Below are positions 17,719 to 24,910 of a stretch of DNA of 49,951 bases, piece by piece. The translations under genes and the position numbers were made by a program. Source of the stretch: Spirochaetota bacterium (GTDB taxonomy: Bacteria; Spirochaetota; UBA4802; UBA5550); assembly GCA_022709405.1 (NCBI GenBank), contig JAKLIV010000001.1:1-49951 (forward strand). Reading direction: 5' to 3'. The stretch's first letter is position 1. Each line of letters starts with the position of its first letter. Under the pieces are notes generated by a model. That model was not told the DNA's origin, did no database searches, and saw only the letters and a program-made list of their open reading frames with translations.

Positions 17719-17750
17719 GAATAAATCAAACGTACTTGGGAGGTAAACCC

Positions 17751-18074
17751 ATGAACAAACTCTGCATCAGCGGCCGTGTCACCATGGCCCCGGTTCTCAA
17801 GGAGCTGGAAAACAACAACGCACTGTGCACCTTCTTCATCGCCAACGACATCCACTTCGGATCTAACAGGAAAACGGGCTTTTTCAAGGCAACGGCCTGG
17901 GGCCAGCAGGCCAGGATCATCGCCGGGCACGCCTCGGTGGGGTCAGAGCTTTTCATATCCGGAAGGCTCGAGCAGTACCGGTACGACGATGAGAACGGCA
18001 AGACCGTGTACGACAACAGCATCGTGGTCGAGCAGTTCGATTTCGGCTCGCGGCCTGCCGAGAAAACGGCATAG
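17751..18074 (+). CDS. ssb: Single-stranded DNA-binding protein (short, tail-less)
   Basis: The 107-residue OB-fold protein begins MNKLCISGRVTMAPVL and contains FFKATAWG and LFISGRLEQYRYDDENGK, typical SSB strands. It lacks the acidic C-terminal tip (DDDIPF) by which housekeeping SSB recruits partners, so it is likely a specialised paralogue. ATG 17751 has GGGAGG 7 nt upstream. It heads a possible operon with the membrane WYL protein and rmuC, divergent from a WYL regulator. A role in stress-induced handling of single-stranded DNA is inferred. Confidence 0.88.
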   Translation: MNKLCISGRVTMAPVLKELENNNALCTFFIANDIHFGSNRKTGFFKATAWGQQARIIAGHASVGSELFISGRLEQYRYDDENGKTVYDNSIVVEQFDFGSRPAEKTA

Positions 18075-18098
18075 GGGGTAGTATTCCCTCACCCCCGG

Positions 18099-18121
18099 CC
18101 CCTCCCCCGCAGGGGGAGGGG
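18099..18121. repeat. REP-like hairpin (R7)
   Basis: CCCCTCCCCC and GGGGGAGGGG form a 10-bp stem with loop GCA between ssb and the next gene. Members of the same hairpin class occur at 22492, 23560 and 25652 with different but still paired arms. Confidence 0.6.
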
Positions 18122-18139
18122 TGGAAGAGGGTATAATGT

Positions 18140-18754
18140 ATGAAACTCATCGGTCTGTACATCATAATCCTTATCCTTGCAGAGGCCCTGCTGCCTGCGC
18201 CGGGAATCGAGGATGCGCTGCCCGGGTTCTGGGACGCGTTCAACGAAGAGACCGGGTACATGGTAAGCCGGTACGGGTTCTACCTGCCCCTGGACGAGTA
18301 CCGTTTCGTGTTCTGGAAGGAGATCGCCCTGCTGACGCTCGGGGCCATGGCCCTGTGGTACCGGGCCAGGCGCAGTGCGCTCGAGCATGAAAATGAAAAC
18401 CTGCGCGAGATTGTCCTTACCCGAAAGACGGCGGCAGAACCCGAGAGCAAACCGGTTCCGGTCTGCGTTGAAGTAACAGGCGACATGGAACCGGCAGTGA
18501 ATGACGTCGAGGAGCCGGTTATTGTTCCGTCAAATGAGGTTCTGGAAGCGGTCAGGGTCGCCCGGTGCACGTGCCAGGAAATCAGGTTCCTGTATCGCGA
18601 CCTGGAAGGCAGGGTGACCGAGCGAAGGGTGCGGCCTCTCGAGATTTACCACCGTGACGGGCACAGCTATGTGCGCGGGTGGTGCAGCCTGCGCAGGGAC
18701 GAGCGCACGTTCAGGATAGACAGGATGGTTTTAATGGCTTCGCAATCCACTTAA
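18140..18754 (+). CDS. Membrane-anchored WYL-domain protein
   Basis: The 204-residue protein has two hydrophobic spans (about residues 2-20 and 58-75), a variable linker and a C-terminal WYL-type domain from ~145 to 200 (FLYRDLEGRVTERRVRPLE, later YVRGWCSLRRDERTFRIDRM). There is no HTH, so it is not a classical regulator. WYL domains are known ligand sensors that can bind single-stranded DNA. Placement between ssb and rmuC, and opposite a second WYL protein, suggests a membrane sensor for DNA ends or single strands (inference). ATG 18140; the gap to ssb holds a REP-like hairpin. Confidence 0.75.
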   Translation: MKLIGLYIIILILAEALLPAPGIEDALPGFWDAFNEETGYMVSRYGFYLPLDEYRFVFWKEIALLTLGAMALWYRARRSALEHENENLREIVLTRKTAAEPESKPVPVCVEVTGDMEPAVNDVEEPVIVPSNEVLEAVRVARCTCQEIRFLYRDLEGRVTERRVRPLEIYHRDGHSYVRGWCSLRRDERTFRIDRMVLMASQST

Positions 18755-18813
18755 TGGGGGGCGTAAGATGAAGAAAACCATCCCGGGGCACATTCAAACA
18801 GAGAGGTATTCAA

Positions 18814-20184
18814 ATGAATATAACCATGATTCTTCTTGCGGTGCTGGTGCTGATCAACCTGGTCATACTGGTCAGGTCCTTCTTTAAATCCGCATCGGCG
18901 CCTGCCGATTACCAGCAGACCTATAAGCTGATCGATTCGAAGATGAACGACTTCGCCAAAATTCTGGGCGGCGGGTTATCCGACAACCGGCGCGAATACG
19001 GCCTGAATTTCAAGGAATTCAGAAAGGAGCTCGGGGAGCTTTTCAGCCGGTTCAGCGTGACGATGGAGCAGAAGACCGAGGGCCTTTTTAGCATGACGCT
19101 GAAAAACCTCAGGGAAAACCGCGAGGAGATGTCTGCATCGCTGGGATCGTTCGAGGAGAAGTTCACCCGCACGGTCGCCGAGCTCACGAAAAGCACGTCA
19201 GAGAAGCTCGAAAGCATCCGCGGGGGCGTCGACCGGAAGCTCGAATCCATCCAGAAGGACAACAACGAGAAGCTCGAGGAGATGCGCAGAACGGTCGACG
19301 AGAAGCTGCACTCCACGCTCGAGAAGCGGTTGGGTGAATCCTTCAGGCTGGTGAGCGACCGGCTCGAGTCGGTGCAGAAAGGTCTCGGCGAGATGCAGAG
19401 CCTGGCAAGCGGCGTGGGCGACCTCAAGAAGGTGCTGTCGAACGTGAAATCCAGAGGCGTTATCGGCGAGTACCAGCTCGAGGCATTGCTGGAGCAGCTG
19501 CTCTCGCGCCAGCAGTACGAGAAAAACGTGAAAACTAAAAAAGGCGGGCGCGAGAACGTGGAGTTCGCGATTAAAATTCCTGACAAGAACACCGAGGACA
19601 GCTTCATCTGGCTGCCGATCGACGCGAAGTTCCCGACCGGGGATTACGAGCGGCTCCAGAACGCATACGAGGCCGCTGACAGGAGCCAGGTCGAAGAATC
19701 GGTGAAGGCCCTTGCGTCCCGGATCGAGAAGTTTGCCAGAGACATCCACGAGAAGTATGTCGATCCGCCGCATACGACGGATTTCGCGGTCATGTTCCTT
19801 CCGTTCGAGGGACTGTACGCGGAGGTGCTGCGGATACCGGGACTGTTCGAGAAGATCCAGAACACGTACAAGGTGACGATCACCGGGCCCACGACCGTAT
19901 CTGCCCTGCTGAACAGCCTGCAGATGGGATTCAGGACGCTGGCGATCGAAAAGCGCTCGGTGGAGGTATGGCAGGTCCTGGGCGCGGTGAAGACGGAGTT
20001 CGGCAAGTTCGGCATGGTCATCGAGCAGGCGAAGAAGAAGCTCGACGCGGCCCGGGACGAGCTCGAGAAGACCGACACGCGCACCAGGAAGATCAATTCG
20101 AAGCTCAAGGACATCGAGACGCTGCCGGAGAACGAGGCGGTGAGGATGATCGGGAACGGGGATACTGTCGAGGAAAACGAATAG
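18814..20184 (+). CDS. rmuC: DNA recombination protein RmuC (chromosomal copy)
   Basis: The 456-residue protein has an N-terminal membrane anchor (residues 3-22), a long coiled coil (~40-200) and the RmuC domain (about 205-430) with the signature WLPIDAKFPTGDYERL. RmuC proteins limit inversions and structural DNA rearrangement and carry a restriction-nuclease-like fold. It follows the membrane WYL gene by 59 bp on the same strand. A second, different RmuC (signature PVDAKAPLDAY) is encoded at 43237-44679 on the integrative element. Confidence 0.93.
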   Translation: MNITMILLAVLVLINLVILVRSFFKSASAPADYQQTYKLIDSKMNDFAKILGGGLSDNRREYGLNFKEFRKELGELFSRFSVTMEQKTEGLFSMTLKNLRENREEMSASLGSFEEKFTRTVAELTKSTSEKLESIRGGVDRKLESIQKDNNEKLEEMRRTVDEKLHSTLEKRLGESFRLVSDRLESVQKGLGEMQSLASGVGDLKKVLSNVKSRGVIGEYQLEALLEQLLSRQQYEKNVKTKKGGRENVEFAIKIPDKNTEDSFIWLPIDAKFPTGDYERLQNAYEAADRSQVEESVKALASRIEKFARDIHEKYVDPPHTTDFAVMFLPFEGLYAEVLRIPGLFEKIQNTYKVTITGPTTVSALLNSLQMGFRTLAIEKRSVEVWQVLGAVKTEFGKFGMVIEQAKKKLDAARDELEKTDTRTRKINSKLKDIETLPENEAVRMIGNGDTVEENE

Positions 20185-20196
20185 TAGCAGGCATGC

Positions 20197-20230
20197 GTTA
20201 CTTTCTTTTGCTTGTCCAAAAGAAAGTAAC
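20197..20230. repeat. Covarying hairpin R3, copy A
   Basis: A perfect 14-bp stem (left arm GTTACTTTCTTTTG) with six-base loop CTTGTC, just after rmuC. Copies B (23377-23408) and C (24408-24435) keep the design but change paired bases together: the arm ends are GTTAC/GTAAC here, GACAC/GTGTC in B and GCTAC/GTAGC in C. Confidence 0.7.
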
Positions 20231-20258
20231 CAAAGAAAATGACACCGCCTCAGTTGCC

Positions 20259-20530
20259 GGCGGGGGCTGCCCTTCAAGGCAGAGCGCTTGTTCGGCATCC
20301 TGCCTGCGCTCTACACTAGCTCATCCTTGAGCGTCGCGCAACAGGGTGGCTCATCTTCAGTAACAGAAATTTTGAGAATAATCGAAATTCACTGTATCCG
20401 AAATTATCCGTCACGTCAGTAGCAGCAGACCACCAGTTGAGGGCGTGTATAATCATCCATGATTGACACGCCCTGCGCGAACATCCTGTTCGCGCTATCG
20501 AATGTGATGAAGAGTGCGGCATGGTATCTT
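20259..20530. repeat. Long paralogous repeat A with GGA-loop hairpins (minus strand)
   Basis: This stretch is paralogous to 24516-24841. It contains four hairpins whose loops read AGGAT, AGGA or TGGA on the minus strand: 20294-20304, 20319-20332, 20451-20464 (inside a stem GGGCGTGT/ACACGCCC) and 20475-20495 (8-bp stem GCGCGAAC/GTTCGCGC). No coding potential is convincing. The loops resemble the CANGGAUG sites bound by CsrA/RsmA. Confidence 0.6.
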
Positions 20531-20581
20531 CAGCAAATCCGTAACTATGTGCCCTCAGTGACTCCGTGGCTGTCTTTCTTT

Positions 20582-20655
20582 ATTACCTCCCTGGAAGGGA
20601 GTACCTGAAGGTAGGCTTCGCACTCCCACACGGAGAGTTGGCACGGGCAGGGATG
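20582..20655. repeat. Dispersed repeat R5, copy 1
   Basis: About 75 bp similar to 28776-28850, sharing GGAAGGGAGTACCTGAAGGT and GGCTTCGCACTC. The function is unknown; it is non-coding by appearance. Confidence 0.6.
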
Positions 20656-20688
20656 ACTCTTGTCAGGGATGGGCCGAAGATTCATCAG

Positions 20689-20894
20689 TCAGATGTTTTT
20701 AAACTCTTCTTCAGTAATACAGGCCTGCTTAAGAATTTTTCGGAATGTTCCAGTGGGTATATCGCCAGGGTGCATGGCAACGTATGTCTGTCGTCCATCA
20801 GGATGGCGCAAGATAATATGCGAACCGCTCTGGCGCTTTTCCTAAACCCGGCACGTTTGAGCCTGCTTAAATCTTCACGCGCTGAATATGGCAT
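20689..20894 (-). pseudogene. hicA: hicA toxin, frameshifted
   Basis: The first frame gives [19 protein letters not shown], and a second frame gives [14 protein letters not shown] followed by [17 protein letters not shown], together a complete HicA mRNA interferase with the catalytic His in GSH. The switch falls at the run of four A residues (plus-strand T-run 20837-20840); one extra A would restore an intact protein (RKKRQSGSH). It overlaps the 3' end of hicB by 20 bp. Either the toxin is inactivated, or the run is slippery, or this is a sequencing indel. Confidence 0.8.
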
Positions 20895-21120
20895 TGTTCA
20901 CTTCGATTTTGCTGAAATAACTTTCAGTTTCGCGGGGTATTGGTTCTGAATTGGCCAGCTTTTCCTCGATCCAAAGTTTTGCAAGGTCTTCGGCCGCTTT
21001 TCTCGCGTTTTCTATGCCAAGACCGTGTGTGGTCAGATCAAGGGCAGGAATATGGGCGTAATAGTATCCATCGGGCAATGAACCGTCGTCAATTTTTTCA
21101 ATAAGAATTGAATATTCCAT
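20875..21120 (-). CDS. hicB: HicB-type antitoxin
   Basis: The 81-residue protein (MEYSILIEKIDDG, then YYYAHIPALDLTTHG) is a HicB partial RNase-H-fold antitoxin with the usual middle helix KAAEDLAKLWIEE. I chose ATG 21120 because GAGGAG is 7 nt upstream; ATG 21126 is too close to it. hicA follows and overlaps. The toxin is frameshifted, so the antitoxin may be a relic. Confidence 0.85.
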   Translation of the reverse strand: MEYSILIEKIDDGSLPDGYYYAHIPALDLTTHGLGIENARKAAEDLAKLWIEEKLANSEPIPRETESYFSKIEVNNAIFSA

Positions 21121-21192
21121 GCGCATTCTCCTCTCAGTTTCTACAGATATCATATTTAATGCAATGACCGGTGTCAATTAAAAATGAATTAG

Positions 21193-21252
21193 AACGTCTA
21201 CCTGCAAGGTCTACCTTATCCAAAACCGGTATGCTACATTGACCATGAAGTG
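21193..21252 (+). repeat. Dispersed repeat R1, copy 2
   Basis: Core ACCTGCAAGGT then CTACCTTATCC and GGTATGCTACATTGACC. No gene follows on the plus strand; it abuts an R2 hairpin. Confidence 0.6.
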
Positions 21253-21255
21253 TTA

Positions 21256-21290
21256 CGCGCTTTAGAAAGCGCGGGAAATGTTCCCCGGAG
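21256..21290. repeat. Hairpin repeat R2, copy 1
   Basis: CGCGCTTT and AAAGCGCG pair around AG, followed by GGGAAATGTTCCCCGG. Copies at 23333 and 24364 are each followed by an R3 hairpin; this one is not. Confidence 0.6.
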
Positions 21291-21469
21291 CAGGAGGGGG
21301 GGTGCCTCAGGTTTTTATCCATACATATCTCTGTATCCTCTGTGCCTCTGTTGCCATCTTTATAAAAGCGATTCATGCTGCGGATGGGATTCAGGGAAGA
21401 GTGCTGCATGCAGTGGGTGCTGCTGCGGCACATGATGCGCCGCAGCAACGGAAAGGGGAAGTCGGCGGA

Positions 21470-22093
21470 TTACTGGCCTGCGGTGGCGATGACGCCCGAT
21501 GATTCTGATACCGCGGCTGCCCCGGCGTACGCCTGATCGGTGACCACGGCATACACCGCGTACATGGCCCCGGGTTCAAGGCCGGTGACGGTCACCGGAG
21601 ACGCGGTGTTCTCGCCGAAGTCGATATGCTCGAGCGGCCTGGTCTGGAGATCGCCCGATACCTGCTGGTAGAAGAGGGCCAGGTGTTTGCCGTTTGAAAG
21701 CGGCGCGGGAGTGAACTCGCATCGTATCGCGCCGGGCGCGCCGGCTGCGGCGGTGAGGACAACGGGCGCGATATCGCCGACCGGGGCCGAGAGCCTGACC
21801 GGCCTGCCTTCGACGCACGCGCGGAAGTTCGCTTTCATGAACGCGTTGTACCCGGTCATGCGGTTCTTCGACGCAAGGGCGCTCCACCCTGACTGCATCA
21901 GCCCCGCGATGCCGTTCCAGGCGTCGATGAGCATTGAAAACGCAGCCCTGATTTTGAGCTGTCCCGGCGTCGCCGTTTTTTTGTACGTTCCGAGCGTGCG
22001 CATGCACGTCTCGCCGTTTCGCCGGTAAAATACCATTTTACCAACCTTGTTCCTGACTCCTTGAAACATGGGATTGAGATCGATTTCGGCCAT
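21470..22093 (-). CDS. Hypothetical protein resembling the DUF6266 type, with a fibronectin-III-like C-terminus
   Basis: The 207-residue protein starts MAEIDLNPMFQGVRNKVGKM and contains TPGQLKIRAAFSMLIDAWN, a pattern like DUF6266-type proteins that often occur in phage-like or surface contexts. The C-terminal ~90 residues (VTVTGLEPGAMYAVYAVVTD) look like a fibronectin type III repeat. No signal peptide is seen. ATG 22093 has AAAGGAGG 8 nt upstream. It is GC-rich, unlike its neighbours, and monocistronic. The function is unknown. Confidence 0.7.
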   Translation of the reverse strand: MAEIDLNPMFQGVRNKVGKMVFYRRNGETCMRTLGTYKKTATPGQLKIRAAFSMLIDAWNGIAGLMQSGWSALASKNRMTGYNAFMKANFRACVEGRPVRLSAPVGDIAPVVLTAAAGAPGAIRCEFTPAPLSNGKHLALFYQQVSGDLQTRPLEHIDFGENTASPVTVTGLEPGAMYAVYAVVTDQAYAGAAAVSESSGVIATAGQ

Positions 22094-22522
22094 TGTGGGC
22101 CTCCTTTAATTTTGTTACGGGGCCTCCACGGGCTCCCGCTGCCGTCATGCGAAACTCTTAACCATCGGGTTAATCGCAGAGGGCATCCGTGTATATACAT
22201 CCGCCGCGGGGAAAGGTTACAGGACGCGAAAAAAAATTTGAAATTTTTCTGTGAAACAAAATTTTTTCGATTATCCGTCACTGCCGCCCGGCAGCCTGTT
22301 AGGCGGGATCGACTCCCCGGGCAGTAAACGTTTATCCGCAATTGTTACGCCAGGGCATGCCGCGGCCCGTATTTTATTCGAGGTAGAACATACATAGAAC
22401 ATGAAGATAAGTTGATGGGATGGGGAAGATACCCCCAAAACCCCCCACAGGGGGGCTTGAAGAGTGTATGATGGTGGTATTCATTCTTGCCCCCTCCCTT
22501 GAGGGAGGGAGGGGAGGGTGTT
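22094..22522. other. Intergenic region with palindromes
   Basis: Contains an AT-rich inverted structure (about 22227-22270, AAATTTTT-type arms), a C-tract/G-tract hairpin near 22440-22460, and an R7 REP-like hairpin CCCTCCC/GGGAGGG at 22492-22509. No gene is seen. Confidence 0.5.
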
Positions 22523-22846
22523 TCAATTAGTGCGTATCGCTATGCCGTGGTTCTTGATTTCCCATACAAGGGGGTCAAGGTCGGTGAATTGCGTGGAATT
22601 ATAGGGAACGGGTTCTATGCGGTTGTCTATTTCACTGGTAATTTTCATCACCCTGATTCTTTCGCGGTAACGATCTTCCGAGAAGTCATCGGAAATCAGC
22701 GCAATGTCGATATCGCTCCAGTCATGTTCTGAACCTGCAGCGTATGAACCGAAAAGGTACGCCTCTTTGATGTTGATGTTATTGCTCCTCAGAACTTCGA
22801 TAGACCTTCTGACGGTTGCCATTATTTCATCTTTGACTTGACCCAT
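22523..22846 (-). CDS. MNT-type nucleotidyltransferase antitoxin (MntA-like)
   Basis: The 107-residue minimal nucleotidyltransferase carries GSYAAGSEHDWSDIDIALI, i.e. the GSxxxG...SDxD catalytic motif. In HEPN-MNT modules this enzyme AMPylates and silences the HEPN toxin. It overlaps the upstream HEPN gene by 25 bp, so the two are translationally coupled. ATG 22846 follows AAAGG. Confidence 0.9.
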   Translation of the reverse strand: MGQVKDEIMATVRRSIEVLRSNNINIKEAYLFGSYAAGSEHDWSDIDIALISDDFSEDRYRERIRVMKITSEIDNRIEPVPYNSTQFTDLDPLVWEIKNHGIAIRTN

Positions 22847-23223
22847 TGGTAGACCTTTTTTATCTCATCAAGTTCTTTCGTCGTGAATTCTTTTGTACAT
22901 AATTTTCGGAAGCTTTTCCTGATATCGGGATAGCGCGCCTCTATGTTGAAAGTGCTGATCTTTATCAGGCTTTCCTTCTGATCGTCTGACAGCTCAAGCC
23001 CGGCTGAAACAGCAAGCCGCTCAAGGTTATGAATCAACGGCGCATGTTGCCTGATCTGTTTTACATAATATGCCTTGAGCAGTTTTTCAAGCGCAAGATG
23101 GCCAAAAAACAGCGAGTATGAATAATCTTCTCTTTCGAAAAGATTGGCCGCTACTTTCAGGTCATTGTCAGCTTCTTCAAGCCAATATTCTTCAACTTCA
23201 TCCCAATTGATGCTTTCAGTCAA
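22822..23223 (-). CDS. HEPN-domain toxin
   Basis: The 133-residue all-helical protein has HEPN features: WLEEADNDLKVAANLFE, SLFFGHLALEKLLKAYYV and the RNase-type motif R-x6-H (RQHAPLIHN). HEPN partners of MNT proteins are ribonucleases or translation inhibitors. The start is TTG 23223, 7 nt after AAAGGAG; no ATG or GTG fits better. It is the first gene of the HEPN-MNT pair. Confidence 0.9.
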   Translation of the reverse strand: MTESINWDEVEEYWLEEADNDLKVAANLFEREDYSYSLFFGHLALEKLLKAYYVKQIRQHAPLIHNLERLAVSAGLELSDDQKESLIKISTFNIEARYPDIRKSFRKLCTKEFTTKELDEIKKVYQWVKSKMK

Positions 23224-23332
23224 GGATGCACTCCTTTGGTAAAATCAAATCATTGTGGATTTATTTTTGGAGTAATGTCAAGTTGAAATTAACAGAGATA
23301 AGTATATACAATCGATGAAAGAGAGGGGCCGG

Positions 23333-23408
23333 CGCGCTTTAAAAAGCGCGGGAAAGGTTCCCCGGGCCGGGGGAGTGACACTTTCTCTGCTTGTCCAGAG
23401 AAAGTGTC
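23333..23408. repeat. R2-R3 tandem hairpin module, copy B
   Basis: R2 hairpin CGCGCTTT/AAAGCGCG (23333-23350), the spacer GGAAAGGTTCCCCGGGCC, then the R3 hairpin (23377-23408) with left arm GACACTTTCTCTG, loop CTTGTC and a perfectly complementary right arm. Confidence 0.7.
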
Positions 23409-23559
23409 CAAAGAGAGGACACCGCCAGCAAGCGCTTTTTTGCCCATCCTGAGCTTTTCACCGACGTCGCTACGCTCCTTTCGGTTCGGACAGACGCCCG
23501 ATCAGTGTCCGCCTATCGGCGGACGGGATTCAGAGAAGAGTGCGGCATGCAATCTTACC

Positions 23560-23577
23560 CCCTCCCTTGAGGGAGGG
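23560..23577. repeat. REP-like hairpin (R7)
   Basis: CCCTCCC-TTGA-GGGAGGG, identical in core to 22492-22509, ending about 15 bp before the stop of the 58-residue gene. Confidence 0.55.
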
Positions 23578-23592
23578 ATGGGGAGGGTGATT

Positions 23593-23769
23593 TTATGCAG
23601 TCTTATTGACTTTAATTACAGGCCTGGGCTTTGGCTGAACAACTGGCCTGCCGTTTTTAGTCTCGATTTTTTTTATATCTTCGCAAACCGCATGCATATC
23701 GTAGTTCAAGCTTTTTAAATAATTTTCACGTTGTTCATGTATTTCGTCAATAATAATGTCTTTTTTCAT
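23593..23769 (-). CDS. Small antitoxin-like partner of the PIN protein
   Basis: The 58-residue protein begins MKKDIIIDEIHEQRENYLKS, contains YDMHAVCEDIKKIE and ends in a Pro-rich basic tail. Short helical proteins of this kind often accompany PIN toxins. ATG 23769 starts one base after the PIN stop and uses the GGGAGG embedded in the PIN 3' end, so translation is coupled. I cannot assign a named family. Confidence 0.7.
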   Translation of the reverse strand: MKKDIIIDEIHEQRENYLKSLNYDMHAVCEDIKKIETKNGRPVVQPKPRPVIKVNKTA

Positions 23770-23770
23770 G

Positions 23771-24232
23771 TCATACCTCCCATAGTTCTTGTGGGGTGCA
23801 AATTATCGGCGGTTCATAACCGGCCTCACGTGAAATGCGTTCAATCAATGGCCGTAAGGTTGCATTGGCTATATGTTTACAATTCCAGGTCAGCAGATAA
23901 TCCATAGCTATGTGCAATGCATCAATAGCCGCGCGTTTAGGTAAGGGAATTTTTTCAATAAGCATTGAGGCAAATAGTTCAACTTCTCTTGTTATGGCGA
24001 TTTCCGGTATTCCCTCTAAAACTGAAATTCTTTTTATTGCAGCCTGCTCATCACCGGATGATACTTCTTTGATGACAAATGCTGAAATATACAAGTCATA
24101 TTGTTCCCGGTTTTCCCACCATTCTTTGGTTGTTTCCTGATTGGCAGCCATGACCAGGTCCGGGTTTCTCCATGACACCAGGTAACTGATGACGCTCGTT
24201 TCTATATATACTTTTGGTTTCAATATCAACAC
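23771..24232 (-). CDS. PIN-domain protein (VapC-like toxin)
   Basis: The 153-residue protein has the PIN acidic residues in VYIETSVISYL, a Glu in FVIKEVSSGD and Asp in AIDALHIAMDYLLTWNCKH. The family cleaves RNA with Mg2+. It is followed directly by a 58-residue gene that is probably its antitoxin (toxin first, reverse of vapBC). The GTG start at 24232 is the least certain part; a TTG a few codons on is possible. Confidence 0.85.
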   Translation of the reverse strand: MLILKPKVYIETSVISYLVSWRNPDLVMAANQETTKEWWENREQYDLYISAFVIKEVSSGDEQAAIKRISVLEGIPEIAITREVELFASMLIEKIPLPKRAAIDALHIAMDYLLTWNCKHIANATLRPLIERISREAGYEPPIICTPQELWEV

Positions 24233-24363
24233 ACTTTCTGCTTATAATACAATGATAATGATTTTAACAACGTCAGGCTTATTTTTTTATGGGATTTATA
24301 ATATTGTCAAATCATAAATTAGAGCAATTATTGTTAAAAAAATCACGTGAGGATATAAATCGG

Positions 24364-24435
24364 CGTGCTTTAAAAAGCGCGGGAAATGTACCCCGGGCCG
24401 GGGTTGTGCTACTTTTTCACCGGCGAAAAAGTAGC
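24364..24435. repeat. R2-R3 tandem hairpin module, copy C
   Basis: R2 hairpin CGTGCTTT/AAAGCGCG (one G-T wobble, 24364-24381), then CCCCGGGCCGGGG, then the R3 hairpin with arms GCTACTTTTTC and GAAAAAGTAGC (24408-24435). Confidence 0.7.
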
Positions 24436-24448
24436 CAAAAAGCCGCAG

Positions 24449-24841
24449 GTCGAGCGCTTTTTCGACATCCTGTCGCGCTCGACACTAACGGCTTCCTGCC
24501 CTGTCGCTCATACGCCGCGGGGGCTGCCCTTCATGGCAGAGCGCTTGTTCGGCCTCCTGCCTGCGCTCTGCACTAGCTCATCCATGAGCGTCGCGCAACG
24601 GGGTGCCTTCCTTCAAGCAGCAGTGTAATGCAGTCAAAGAGGAATCCATCGTATCCGAAACTATCCGTCACGTCAGTAGCAGCAGATCACCAGCGCAGGG
24701 CTCGTATCGTCATCCTGACGGACAAGGCAGGCGCATTTTGTCCATCCTGGACAGCGCCTGCATGCGCAACATCTTGTTGCTTCCCAGCGCGAACATCCTG
24801 TTCATGCTATTGAATGTGATGAAGAGTGCGGCATGGTATTA
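24449..24841. repeat. Long paralogous repeat C: array of seven hairpins, six with GGA loops on the minus strand
   Basis: From 24516 it is paralogous to 20259-20530. Hairpins: 24449-24483 (outer GTCGAGCG/CGCTCGAC, inner CGAC/GTCG), about 24551-24561, 24576-24589, 24708-24720, 24727-24761 (GCAGGCGC/GCGCCTGC with inner TGTCC/GGACA), 24766-24780 and 24787-24807. Stems differ completely, but the plus-strand loop is ATCCT or a near variant each time. Confidence 0.65.
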
Positions 24842-24851
24842 ATGATTTTTC

Positions 24852-24879
24852 TTGACGGTTTTGGATAAATATATATTCT
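24852..24879 (+). promoter_or_regulatory. Probable promoter of the DUF6883-DUF4926 pair
   Basis: TTGACG (24852-24857), 16-bp spacer, TATTCT (24874-24879), 32 bp before the first start codon. Confidence 0.45.
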
Positions 24880-24910
24880 TAAATCGTTTATTGAATTACA
24901 GGTCGTAAAA

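Larger units (their letters stand above)
21121..21469. other. Repeat-rich intergenic region
   Basis: Holds R1 copy 2 (21193-21252), R2 hairpin (21256-21290) and a short motif at 21381-21412 (GGGATTCAGGGAAGAG and flanks) that recurs at 23519-23551. No gene is visible. Confidence 0.6.
23224..23592. other. Repeat-rich intergenic region
   Basis: Holds an R2-R3 module (23333-23408), a hairpin GTCCGCC/GGCGGAC near 23507-23524, the recurrent GGGATTCAGAGAAGAG motif (23519-23551) and an R7 hairpin (23560-23577). No gene was found. Confidence 0.6.
24233..24910. other. Repeat-dense intergenic region
   Basis: Carries the R2-R3 module C and long repeat C with multiple hairpins, then the promoter of the DUF6883 gene. 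The apparent reading frames here merely follow the repeats. Confidence 0.6.

Noticed and set aside
20566-20949. 127-codon plus-strand frame opposite hicA/hicB
   Set aside because: It begins in repeat R5 and is antisense to recognisable HicA and HicB sequence.
20197-24435. Insertion sequence
   Set aside because: No transposase frame lies between the repeats. They look like extragenic structured repeats rather than IS ends.
20197-24841. CRISPR array
   Set aside because: Repeats are few, unevenly spaced, palindromic over long arms and not separated by uniform spacers; no cas gene is present.
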